This document shows, piece after piece, positions 48,967 to 57,117 of a stretch of 64,000 nt of DNA. The position numbers were made by a program, and so were the translations under genes. Every line of letters begins with the position of its first letter. The first letter of the stretch is position 1. This DNA is from Actinomycetospora succinea (lineage in GTDB: Bacteria > Actinomycetota > Actinomycetes > Mycobacteriales > Pseudonocardiaceae), in the NCBI RefSeq assembly GCF_004363095.1, contig NZ_SNYO01000003.1, forward strand, positions 682,001 to 746,000. The letters are read 5' to 3'. Under the pieces are notes generated by a model. It was given only the letters and a program-made list of their open reading frames with translations, was not told where the DNA came from and made no database searches.

Positions 48967-49543
48967 CGGACCAGTAGCCGGCCCGTCGCAGCAGGACGTG
49001 GGTCGGGACCTGCAGCAGGACGATGCTGACGACGCCGAGCGCGGTGCCGAGTGCCGGGACCACCGGCACCGGAAGCGCGGACGCCATCAGCACGCGCACG
49101 GCGCTGTCGAGGAGCCCGACCCCGCCCCACGCCGCGGTGATCGACCGCCAGACCCGCCGGAACGCGGCGTCGGTCGTCCACAGGCCCTCCATCAGTTCCG
49201 CGCGGCGCGGGAGCAGGGTCAGGGTGACCGTGAAGCAGAAGGGGCGGCCCCGCAGCGTGAGGAGCATCCAGACGCCGAACGGCGCGCTGATCCACGCGTC
49301 ACGGGCCAGGAGCTCGCGCGGGCTGCCGGCGACGAGTGCGGAGACGAGGCTCGCGACCAGGGCGATCAGCGCGAGGACGGCGATCGGGGGAAGGCGCCGG
49401 TCGCGCACGGCGGTCACGACGAGGTGCGCCAGGGGCGGGATGCCGCCGGCGGTCAGGGCGACGAGGTCGTCGACGCCGAGGGCGTGCAGGGCGTAGTACA
49501 CGAGCAGCGGGCCGGCGATGTCGAGCACGACGGTGGCCTTCAT
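48875..49543 (-). CDS. VC0807-like membrane protein
   Basis: A 222-residue protein with five or six predicted membrane helices. It starts MKATVVLDIAGPLLVYYALH and has PPLAHLVVTAVRDRRLPPIA, DAWISAPFGVWMLLTL and FRRVWRSITAAWGGVGLLD. This matches the VC0807/DUF3159-like integral membrane family of unknown function. The unusually long 92-bp overlap with the MerR gene at the 3' end makes its last 30 residues (rich in Arg/Ser) doubtful as conserved protein, but no earlier stop exists. The start at 49543 fits the first helix. Confidence 0.75.
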   Translation of the reverse strand: MKATVVLDIAGPLLVYYALHALGVDDLVALTAGGIPPLAHLVVTAVRDRRLPPIAVLALIALVASLVSALVAGSPRELLARDAWISAPFGVWMLLTLRGRPFCFTVTLTLLPRRAELMEGLWTTDAAFRRVWRSITAAWGGVGLLDSAVRVLMASALPVPVVPALGTALGVVSIVLLQVPTHVLLRRAGYWSVMFPPTALRSRGSRRARTAPDLSPGPRTSS

Positions 49544-49673
49544 GGCCGGGAGCGTCGCCCGACCCGCGGCGCCGTCGCGTCGGGCGCCGGGACGGGGTGT
49601 GTGGCCGTCGGTCGAGCCGGCGTGGACTTTCGTCCGATGTGCCGCTGGTTCGGCCGACCTAGTGTCCTGCCCC

Positions 49674-50810
49674 GTGGACGCGACCTGCCCGCCCGACCGG
49701 CACGCCGAGCGGTGGGCGGCGTGGACGACGGGGGCCGTGGTGCTGGTCCTCGGCGGACTCACCCTGGTCAGCCGGACGGACGTCCGGGCGTCGACCCTCG
49801 CCACGGCCGTCGACGCGGGCGCCACCCTGGTCGCCTGCGCGCTGGTGCCGTTGCTCATCAGGCGGCCGGTCACCGGGGCGCTGGCGATGGCCGTGCTGGC
49901 CGCGTTCTCGCCGGCGGCGACCCCGGCCGCGACGATCGGCGTGCTCCGCGTGGCGACCGTGCGCCCGCTCGCGACCGCGATCCTGGTCGGCGCGGTCAGC
50001 ACGGGCGCGCACGCGGTGCAGGGCCTCGTCCGCCCGATCCCCGGGCTGCCCTACGGCTGGTTGCTGGTGATCGACGTCGTCACCCACGCCGCCCTGGTCG
50101 CGTGGGGTGCGCTGGTGCGGTTGCGGACCGCGGCCCGTGTCGAGCAGCAGCGGCGGGCCGAGGAGGAGCAGGCCGAAAGGATCGCCGCGGCACGGCGCCA
50201 GGAGCGGGCGACGATCGCCCGCGAGATGCACGACGTCCTCGGCCACCGGCTCTCGCTGGTCGCCGCGTCGGCCGGCGCGCTGGAGTACCGGCCCGACGCC
50301 CCCGCCGAGCAGATCGCACGCGCCGCCGGCGTCGTCCGGGCCGGTGCGCACCAGGCGCTGGAGGAGCTGCGGGAGGTGATCGGGGTGCTGCGCGCGGACG
50401 AGCTGATCTCCGGGGACGGGCCGCCCCAGCCGACGTCGGCGGACCTCCCGGCGCTGGTCGAGGAGTCACGAGAGGCGGGGGTGGCGGTCGCTCTCGACGA
50501 CTCGACGGTCGGCGAGGTCCCGGAGACCCTCGGCCGCACCGCGTACCGGATCGTCCAGGAGGGCCTGACCAACGCGCGCCGGCACGCACCGGGCTGTCCG
50601 GTACGGGTGGTCGTGTCGGGGGCGGCGGGCGACGCGCTGCGGGTCGAGGTGCGCAACCGTCTGCCGGTCGATTCGTCGACGTCCGACGGGCGCGGCACCG
50701 GACTCGTGGGGCTCGGTGAACGCGCCGCGTCCGTGGGCGGCCGGCTCGAGCACGGGCTGAGCACCGACGGGGAATTCCGCCTGGTCGCGGAACTACCGTG
50801 GCCGGCGTGA
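49674..50810 (+). CDS. sensor histidine kinase, NarX/DesK type
   Basis: A 378-residue kinase. The first 150 residues hold four or five hydrophobic helices with very short loops, so it likely senses within the membrane. The HisKA_3 dimer domain has REMHDVLGHRLSLVA, with the phospho-accepting histidine. The ATPase part has EGLTNARRHAPG (N-box variant) and GRGTGLVGLGERA (G-box). The GTG at 49674 gives a short cytosolic N-terminus. It is coupled to the response regulator gene by overlap; targets are unknown. Confidence 0.93.
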   Translation: MDATCPPDRHAERWAAWTTGAVVLVLGGLTLVSRTDVRASTLATAVDAGATLVACALVPLLIRRPVTGALAMAVLAAFSPAATPAATIGVLRVATVRPLATAILVGAVSTGAHAVQGLVRPIPGLPYGWLLVIDVVTHAALVAWGALVRLRTAARVEQQRRAEEEQAERIAAARRQERATIAREMHDVLGHRLSLVAASAGALEYRPDAPAEQIARAAGVVRAGAHQALEELREVIGVLRADELISGDGPPQPTSADLPALVEESREAGVAVALDDSTVGEVPETLGRTAYRIVQEGLTNARRHAPGCPVRVVVSGAAGDALRVEVRNRLPVDSSTSDGRGTGLVGLGERAASVGGRLEHGLSTDGEFRLVAELPWPA

Positions 50811-51460
50811 GCTCCCCGGAGATCCGCGTTCTCGTCGTCGACGACGACGCTCTCGTGCGGAGCGCGCTGACGATGATGCTCGACGGCGCGGACGGCATCC
50901 GGGTGGCCGGCGAGGCGACCGACGGCGACGAGGTGCCGGCGCTCGTCGACGCGCACGCCCCGCACGTCGTGCTGATGGATCTGCGCATGCCCCGCGTCGG
51001 CGGCCTCGCGGCGACGAAGCGGCTGCGGGAGCGCCCCGACCCGCCCGAGGTCGTGGTGCTGACGACGTTCGACAGCGACGAGAACGTCCTGCACGCCCTG
51101 CGCGCCGGGGCCAGCGGCTTCCTGCTCAAGGACACGCCGCCCGCCCAGATCGTCGAGGCCGTGCACCGCGTGGCGGCGGGCGACCCGATGCTGTCGCCGA
51201 CGGTCACTCGTCGGCTGATGGACCAGGCCGGCGCCGATTCGAGCGATCGCGAGCGGGCGCGCACGGCCCTGCGGTCGCTGTCCGAGCGCGAGTACGACGT
51301 CGCGGTCGCCATCGCCCGCGGGCGCTCGAACGCCGAGATCGCGGCCGAGGCGTACATGAGCCTGTCGACGGTCAAGGCGCACGTGTCGCACGTGCTCGCG
51401 AAACTGGATCTGGAGAACCGGACCCAGGTCGCGCTGCTGGTGCACGATGCGGAGAGGTGA
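50807..51460 (+). CDS. NarL/LuxR-family response regulator
   Basis: A 217-residue partner of the preceding kinase. The receiver domain has VLVVDDDALVRSAL, the phospho-acceptor in VVLMDLRMPRVGG and the lysine in GFLLKDTPP. The LuxR helix-turn-helix is LSEREYDVAVAIARGRSN and MSLSTVKAHVSHVLAKL. I take the GTG at 50807, which overlaps the kinase stop by 4 bp; a GTG at 50798 is also in frame. Confidence 0.93.
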   Translation: MSSPEIRVLVVDDDALVRSALTMMLDGADGIRVAGEATDGDEVPALVDAHAPHVVLMDLRMPRVGGLAATKRLRERPDPPEVVVLTTFDSDENVLHALRAGASGFLLKDTPPAQIVEAVHRVAAGDPMLSPTVTRRLMDQAGADSSDRERARTALRSLSEREYDVAVAIARGRSNAEIAAEAYMSLSTVKAHVSHVLAKLDLENRTQVALLVHDAER

Positions 51461-51491
51461 CGGTCCGCCGGACCGACCAGGGGAGCGGATC

Positions 51492-51995
51492 GTGGCCCGA
51501 CGCGTGGTGGTCCCGGAGCGCGTGGACGCGATGGGGCTGCTGGACCGCGTGGACTACGGCGACGCCTTCGCCACCGACTGCCCGCCCGAGGTCCTCGCCC
51601 GCTTCACCCCGGAGGAACTCGCCGATCTGGCCGTGGGTCGCGCGCCGAGATGGCTGCGCCTGTTCGTGCGGTTCGCGCACCGACGGGTGCTGGGTCTGCG
51701 GCTGACCCACACCACCCCGCCCGTTCCCCTCGACTGGCACCTGGTGTCGAGCGGGCCCGACGAGGTCGTCTACGGGGTGGCCGGCGGACTGATCACCCCA
51801 CGGCTCCTGGTCATGAAGGAGCCCGGCCGGGTCCTGGTCGTCTTCCTGATGCGCGTGGACCGCCCGGTGGCCGCGCCGATCGTCGCCGTCGTGAAGCCGA
51901 TCCACCGGGCGATCGCCCGCTACCTGCTCGACCGCGGCGCGCGCCTCGCGGCCTCGGAATTGGCACCGCATCCGCCGAGATCATCGTCCGGGTGA
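51492..51995 (+). CDS. DUF2867-like protein
   Basis: A 167-residue protein resembling the DUF2867 group in layout. It has DRVDYGDAFATDCPPEV near the start, a two-layer strand region (DEVVYGVAGGLITPRLLVM, VLVVFLMRVDRP) and a final helix PIHRAIARYLLDRGARLAA. It is soluble and of unknown function; related domains occur in SDR-linked and lipid-like binding proteins. The GTG at 51492 follows GGGAG by six bases. It lies 31 bp after the response regulator on the same strand and may be a target or simply an operon member. Confidence 0.5.
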   Translation: MARRVVVPERVDAMGLLDRVDYGDAFATDCPPEVLARFTPEELADLAVGRAPRWLRLFVRFAHRRVLGLRLTHTTPPVPLDWHLVSSGPDEVVYGVAGGLITPRLLVMKEPGRVLVVFLMRVDRPVAAPIVAVVKPIHRAIARYLLDRGARLAASELAPHPPRSSSG

Positions 51996-52027
51996 CGTTC
52001 GATGTCAGATCTGACAGCGATCGTCAC
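51992..52027. repeat. 36-bp palindrome after the DUF2867-like gene
   Basis: A perfect core TGTCAGATCTGACA (52003-52016) extends to 18-bp arms (GTGACG...CGTCAC) with two mismatches. It begins on the stop codon, so it is a likely terminator or an operator for the WXG gene downstream. The TGACGTT-N-TGTCAG string resembles the second stem of the 21.5-kb repeats. The rest of the gap to 52118 shows nothing else clear. Confidence 0.6.
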
Positions 52028-52118
52028 CGAAGTCGCGATCTTCGCCGAACCGCACCCGCGATGCGGGGTCGATCGCTAGCGTGACCGGCGTCGGGCGACT
52101 GCGGGGAGGGGTGGCGGC

Positions 52119-52451
52119 GTGACACAACCGGTGCCCGTCGGTGGCGGATCGTTCACCGTCGACATCTCCCGCGCGCCCGACGCGATCCGCGAGTTGGAGC
52201 AGGCCAAGCTCGAGCTCGAGGGCATCAAGCGTGATGCCGTCTATCTGGGTCAGGTCGCTCCCCCGACGAACGACCTCGTCACGCTCGACGCCGCTCGCGT
52301 GCTCGGCGACAAGGCCGCGGTGGGGCCGACGTCGTTCATCAGCGCGTTGACTCAGGGCATCGAAGAGATCTCGCGAATGATCGAGGCCTTGCGGCTCGGT
52401 TTCGCGGAGTACGAGCGGACCGACGACGACGCTCGGACGGAACTGGCGTAA
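52119..52451 (+). CDS. WXG100/ESX-like helical protein
   Basis: A 110-residue, mostly helical protein. AIRELEQAKLELEGIKRDA is the first long helix, and FISALTQGIEEISRMIEAL with FAEYERTDDDA the second, as in ESX-type proteins, but the WxG turn itself is missing. A GGGGAGGGG ribosome site precedes the GTG at 52119. It is followed 2 bp later by the DUF3558 lipoprotein, a pairing common in Pseudonocardiaceae. The export route would be type VII, but no machinery is present here. Confidence 0.65.
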   Translation: MTQPVPVGGGSFTVDISRAPDAIRELEQAKLELEGIKRDAVYLGQVAPPTNDLVTLDAARVLGDKAAVGPTSFISALTQGIEEISRMIEALRLGFAEYERTDDDARTELA

Positions 52452-52453
52452 GC

Positions 52454-53020
52454 GTGCCGGTCGCTCGAGTCGTCGTTCTCCTCCTGCTCATCGGTGTTGC
52501 GGCGTGCGCTCCATCAGCTGGTCCTGGCGGCCCCACGTCCTCGAACAGTCGATACGGGGCACCGCTGCCGTCCGCTCCTCGTGACGTCAGCCCGTTGTCG
52601 GGCGACCCATGCGGGGCCCTCGAGCCAAGCCAACTTCGCGAGTTGGGGTTTACAGCGCAAGGCGAGGTGGTGGTCCTTCCGACCAACGAGAGATCGTGCG
52701 AGTGGCGGGGACCGGACGGTTCCCCGCACGTCAACCTCGGAATCGCCAGTGATCGGGACATCCTCGTCGACACATACAGGGTGCGTCAGCTCGCCGTGTT
52801 CCGACCGACGACGGTTGGTGGCCTGCCGGGCACTGTCGAGCAGACAGCGGATGGCTCGATCTCCTGCAACGTCACGGTGGGGACCGCGGAGGGGCAAGGC
52901 TTCCTCGTCATCTACGACGCCGAACTGGGGGTGGACGGTCAGCCTCTCGACCCCTGCGGTCGGGCCACCCGCATTGCGGAACAGACCGTCGCTGGCCTCG
53001 CTCCACCCTTCGGCAAGTAG
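52454..53020 (+). CDS. DUF3558 family lipoprotein
   Basis: A 188-residue surface lipoprotein. The signal VVVLLLLIGVAAC has a VAAC lipobox. The mature part carries the DUF3558 pattern: DPCGALEPSQLRELGF, then ERSCEWRGP, then SCNVTVGTAEGQGFLV and a final DPCGRATRIAEQTVAGL, with four cysteines likely forming two disulfides. Function is unknown; the family is abundant in mycobacteria and Pseudonocardiales and often sits beside WXG-type genes. GC content is lower than in flanking genes. A strong hairpin follows the stop. Confidence 0.88.
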   Translation: MPVARVVVLLLLIGVAACAPSAGPGGPTSSNSRYGAPLPSAPRDVSPLSGDPCGALEPSQLRELGFTAQGEVVVLPTNERSCEWRGPDGSPHVNLGIASDRDILVDTYRVRQLAVFRPTTVGGLPGTVEQTADGSISCNVTVGTAEGQGFLVIYDAELGVDGQPLDPCGRATRIAEQTVAGLAPPFGK

Positions 53021-53027
53021 GTCGAGC

Positions 53028-53052
53028 AACCCGTGTCCTCAGGACACGGGTT
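53028..53052. terminator. bidirectional hairpin terminator
   Basis: AACCCGTGTCC and GGACACGGGTT form a perfect 11-bp stem with a TCA loop, between the convergent DUF3558 gene and the oxidoreductase remnant. Confidence 0.8.
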
Positions 53053-53061
53053 CGCCGCCCC

Positions 53062-53777
53062 TCACAGCACCAGCAACGTCTTCGCGATCGTTTCCCGCGC
53101 CGCGATCGCCGCGTGCGCGTCGGCCGCTCGGGCCAGCGGGAACGTCTGGCCGATCACCGGGCGATAGCGCCCTTCCGCCGCCTCGGCGAGGGTCCGCTCC
53201 ACCGCCGCACGGCGCTGCGCGCGGTCCAGCCGCGGCAGGTCGGCGAGCGCACCAACGCCGTCTTCGCCGAGCCCCGCGCCGCCGCCACGACGTGCAGCCC
53301 GCGCGCCGCCAGCGACTGCACCAGCAGGACACCGGCGCCACCGGCGGCCGCGGCGACGAGCACCCGCGGGCCCGCCACGAACGGCAGCAGCGACTGCAAC
53401 GTCGGTCCGTCGTGCAGGAAAGCCACGGCCTGGTGATCCGTGAGCCCCGAGGGCACCGGGACCAGCTCCGACTCCGCCACGACCGCTCGTGACGCGTAGC
53501 CGCCGACCGGGATCTCGGCGCCGCCCACGTCCTGCTTCGTGTCGGCGACGACACGTCCACCGGAAGAAGTACCGACCACCCCGCTGCCCGGGACGTACGG
53601 CGGCCGCACGGGGAAGAAGCCCTCGCCCCACCCCGAGCGCAGCAGCGTGTCCAGGAACATCACGTCGCTGGCCGTCACCTCGATCACCGCCTCGCCCGCG
53701 CCGGGCGAGGGGTCCGCCATCGACGCGGGCCGCATAACCTCCGGCCCGCCGAATCTCTCCACTCGCACGACATCCAT
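53062..53777 (-). pseudogene. zinc-type quinone oxidoreductase, internally deleted and frameshifted
   Basis: The N-terminal frame from the ATG at 53777 is a good NADPH:quinone reductase/MDR start: VRVERFGGPEVMR, YVPGSGVVGT, LVAAAAGGAGVLLVQSLAA and HVVAAARGSAKTALV. It then breaks. The normal C-terminal end (EGRYRPVIGQTFPLARAAD, ETIAKTLLVL) follows in another frame. Some 70-80 residues between these parts, which normally complete the Rossmann domain, are absent. Total coding length is about 238 residues against about 320 for the family. Both a deletion and a frame change are needed to explain it, so this is real decay rather than a single read error. Confidence 0.8.
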
Positions 53778-53895
53778 GACCTCGAGGCTCGACGCTGAAC
53801 AACGGTCGAGGTCAAGCGACACGGGTGCCCGGCGAGCAGCGTCGTCGGACTCCTCGTCTAGCGTCGGCGGCACCGGCAGAGGGGGAGGTGCGGGC

Positions 53896-56800
53896 GTGCT
53901 CCACGTGCACCGGGCCGAGCGGGCCGACCGGCTCGTCGAGGCCCTGGCCGACGTGCTCGCGGACCCGCTGGACGATCCTTTCGAGCCCGAGCTGGTCGCC
54001 GTGCCCACGCGCGGCATCGAGCGCTGGCTGGCCCAGCGCCTCGCCCACCGGCTGGGTGTCACGGGCGGCGACGACGGCGTGTGCGCCAACGTCGTCTTCC
54101 CCTCGCCCGCCGAGGTCGTGGCCCGGGTGCTCGCGATCCCCGACGACGATCCCTGGCGCCCCGAGCGGCTGGTGTGGCCGCTGCTCGAGACCATCGACGA
54201 GTGCGCCGAGGAGCCCTGGTGCGCCCCGCTCGGCACGTTCCTCGGCGTCGTCGGCGACACGACCGGTACGCGTCGCGGGCGACGGTTCGCGGCGGCCCGG
54301 CACCTCGCGCGCCTCTTCACCCGCTACGCCGACCACCGGCCCGCCCTCGTCCGGGCCTGGGCGGCGGGCGACGACGCCGGCACGCCCGACGACCTCCGCT
54401 GGCAGCCCGAGCTGTGGCGCAGGCTGCGGACACGCCTCGGCGCGAGCAGCCCCGCCGAGACCGTCGCGGACATCGCGCCGCCGACGGGGTTCCCGATGCG
54501 CCTGAGCCTCTTCGGTGCCACCCGCCTCTCCGACACCGAGCTCAGCGTCCTCGACGCCCTCGCCGCCGACCACGAGGTCCACCTCTGGCTGCCGCACCCC
54601 TCGCCGACGCTGTGGACGCAGCTCGACGGGCGTACCGCCGACCGGCGCGGCGACGACACGAGCGCCCAGGCCGTGGCCCACCCCCTGCTCGCGAGCCTCG
54701 GCCGCGACGTGCGCGAGCTGCAGCTGCGCCTCTCCCGCCTCGCGCACACCGACCACCACCACGCGCTCGACGCGCCCGGAAAGACCCTGCTCGCCCGCCT
54801 CCAGGACGACCTCCGCCACGACCGCGCGCCGACCGCGCAGCAGGCCACCGACGACGGCAGCATCCGCGTCCACCGCTGCCACGGGCCGGACCGCCAGGTC
54901 GAGGTGCTGCGCGAGACCATCCTCGGTCTGTTGCGCGCCGACCCGACGCTCGAGCCGCGCGACGTCATCGTCCTGTGCCCGGACATCGAGACGTTCGCGC
55001 CGCTCGTCACGGCGAGCTTCGGGCCCGGCGACGGCGAGGAGGGCGCGCACCCCGGCCACCGGCTGCGGGTCCGGCTCGCCGACCGCTCGCTGCGCGAGGT
55101 CAACCCGCTCTTCGGCACGCTCGCGACGCTGCTCGACCTCGCCGACGCGCGCGTCACCGCGTCCCAGCTGCTCGACCTCGCCGAGTCCGACCCGGTGCGC
55201 CGGCGCTTCCGCTTCGACGACGAGGACCTGCCGCGCCTGCGCGAGCTCGCGGAGAGCTCCGGGGTTCGCTGGGGGCTCGACGCGCCGCACCGCGCCGCGT
55301 TCTCCCTCGGCCGCTTCCCCGAGAACACCTGGTCACAGGGGCTCGACCGGCTCCTGGTCGGCGTTGCCATGTCCGCCGACGGCGGCGACTGGCTGGGCGA
55401 CGCGCTGCCGCTGGACGAGGTCGACTCCGGCGACGTCGAGCGGGTCGGGCGCCTCGGCGAGCTGGCCGACAGGGTCGGCGCGGTGATCGAGGGCCTGCGC
55501 GGCGAGAAGCCCCTCACCGCGTGGATCGACGCGCTCCGCCTGGGCCTCGACGGCCTGACGGCGACGGTTCCCGCCGACGCCTGGCAGCTCGCGCAGGCCC
55601 GCGGCGAGCTCTCCGCGGTGCTCGAGAGCGCCCCGCACGACCCCGTCATGACGCTGCACGACGTCCGCGCGGTGCTCGCCGACCGCCTCGCCGGGCGCCC
55701 GACGCGCGCCAACTTCCGCACCGGCACGCTCACCGTCGCGACGCTCATGCCGATGCGCTCGGTGCCCCACCGCGTGGTGTGCCTGCTCGGCATGGACGAC
55801 CAGGTCTTCCCCCGCGAGACCCGCGCGGACGGCGACGACGTCCTCGCCCGCGACCCGCGCGTCGGCGAGCGCGACCCCGCCGCCGAGGACCGTCAGCTGC
55901 TGCTCGACGCGATCGTCGCCGCCACCGACCACCTCGTCGTCGTCCACTCCGGCGCCGACGAGCGCACCGGGGCCGACCGGCCGCCCGCGGTCCCGATCGG
56001 CGAGCTGCTCGACACCCTCGACGCCAGCTTCGACTTCGGCGACGAGTTGCGCGCCCGCGACCACCTCACCCGGCGCAACCCGCTGCAGCCGTTCGACGAG
56101 GACGACTTCGACGCCGCCGCGCCGTTCTCCTTCGACGGCGCGGCGCTGGCGGGCACGCGCGCCCTGCGTCGCGAGCGGACCGCGCTCGACCCGTTCCTGC
56201 CCGGCCCGCTGCCCGCCCACCCGCGCGGGCTGCTCGACCTCGAGGACCTGACGCGGTTCGTCGAGCACCCGGTGCGCGCGTTCCTGCGCCAGCGCCTCGG
56301 GGTGTTCGCGCGCGGCGAGGAGGAGCAGGTCGTCGAGGCGGTGCCGGTCGAGCCCGACGGGCTGGCGCGCTGGGCGATCGGCGAGCGCGTCCTGCGCGAC
56401 CGCCTGGCCGGCCGCGACGTCGCCGCCTGCATCGCGGGCGAGCGTCGCCGGGGCGACCTCCCGCCGGGTCCGCTGGGCGACAAGCTCGTCCGCGACATCG
56501 GCCGGCAGGTCGACCCGCTGGCGAAGGCCGTGGCCGAGCTCCGGCAGGTCGCCGCCGTCGACGTCGACATCACCACCGACGCCCTCGTCGGCTCGGTCGG
56601 CGGGGTGCACGACACGACGCTGGTGGCGGTGACGTACTCGCGGCTCGCGCCGAAGCACCGGCTCCGGGCGTGGGTCGGCCTGCTCGCGCTCACCGCCGCG
56701 CACCCCGACCGGCCGTGGCGCGCGGTCACCGTCGGGCGTGGCGGCCGGGACGACCCGGCGCTCGTGTCCACGCTCGGGCCGATCGAGCCCGAGGTCGCGC

Positions 56801-57117
56801 AGAAGGTCCTCGCCGATCTGCTCGCCCTGCACGCCGACGGGATGGTCGAACCGCTGCCGCTGATGTGCAGGACGTCGGAGGTCTACGCGCAGACGCGCGC
56901 CACGAAGGGCGAGATCGCCGCCATGAACCGCGCCCGCGACAAGTGGACCGACCGCTTCGGCGCCGAGCAGGACGACCCCGCGCATGTGCTGGTCTGGGGG
57001 CGCCGGCGTGCCCTCGACGACCTCGTCGGCGCCGCGACCGGCGACGCCCCGAGCCGTTTCGCGGGCCTCGCGACGCGGCTGTGGACGCCGGTCCGGGACG
57101 CGGAGGGCTTCCGGTGA
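53896..57117 (+). CDS. recC: exodeoxyribonuclease V subunit gamma (RecC)
   Basis: A 1073-residue RecC. It begins LHVHRAERADRLVEALADV and VPTRGIERWLAQRLAHRLG, the normal opening. An inactivated helicase core follows (SLFGATRLSDTELSVLDALA). RVVCLLGMDDQVFPRE is the typical C-terminal helicase-like motif, and LEDLTRFVEHPVRAFLRQRLG the RecC nuclease-like domain lead-in. RecC recognises Chi and holds the RecBCD complex together. The GTG at 53896 follows GGGGGAGG. It overlaps recB by 4 bp (GTGA). Confidence 0.95.
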   Translation: MLHVHRAERADRLVEALADVLADPLDDPFEPELVAVPTRGIERWLAQRLAHRLGVTGGDDGVCANVVFPSPAEVVARVLAIPDDDPWRPERLVWPLLETIDECAEEPWCAPLGTFLGVVGDTTGTRRGRRFAAARHLARLFTRYADHRPALVRAWAAGDDAGTPDDLRWQPELWRRLRTRLGASSPAETVADIAPPTGFPMRLSLFGATRLSDTELSVLDALAADHEVHLWLPHPSPTLWTQLDGRTADRRGDDTSAQAVAHPLLASLGRDVRELQLRLSRLAHTDHHHALDAPGKTLLARLQDDLRHDRAPTAQQATDDGSIRVHRCHGPDRQVEVLRETILGLLRADPTLEPRDVIVLCPDIETFAPLVTASFGPGDGEEGAHPGHRLRVRLADRSLREVNPLFGTLATLLDLADARVTASQLLDLAESDPVRRRFRFDDEDLPRLRELAESSGVRWGLDAPHRAAFSLGRFPENTWSQGLDRLLVGVAMSADGGDWLGDALPLDEVDSGDVERVGRLGELADRVGAVIEGLRGEKPLTAWIDALRLGLDGLTATVPADAWQLAQARGELSAVLESAPHDPVMTLHDVRAVLADRLAGRPTRANFRTGTLTVATLMPMRSVPHRVVCLLGMDDQVFPRETRADGDDVLARDPRVGERDPAAEDRQLLLDAIVAATDHLVVVHSGADERTGADRPPAVPIGELLDTLDASFDFGDELRARDHLTRRNPLQPFDEDDFDAAAPFSFDGAALAGTRALRRERTALDPFLPGPLPAHPRGLLDLEDLTRFVEHPVRAFLRQRLGVFARGEEEQVVEAVPVEPDGLARWAIGERVLRDRLAGRDVAACIAGERRRGDLPPGPLGDKLVRDIGRQVDPLAKAVAELRQVAAVDVDITTDALVGSVGGVHDTTLVAVTYSRLAPKHRLRAWVGLLALTAAHPDRPWRAVTVGRGGRDDPALVSTLGPIEPEVAQKVLADLLALHADGMVEPLPLMCRTSEVYAQTRATKGEIAAMNRARDKWTDRFGAEQDDPAHVLVWGRRRALDDLVGAATGDAPSRFAGLATRLWTPVRDAEGFR

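Noticed and set aside
54081..57113. Upstream extension of the RecB frame to a 2142-residue protein
   Set aside because: The extension lies wholly within recC in another frame and is Arg/Pro-rich; the GTG at 57114 overlaps the recC stop by 4 bp and gives the normal RecB N-terminus.
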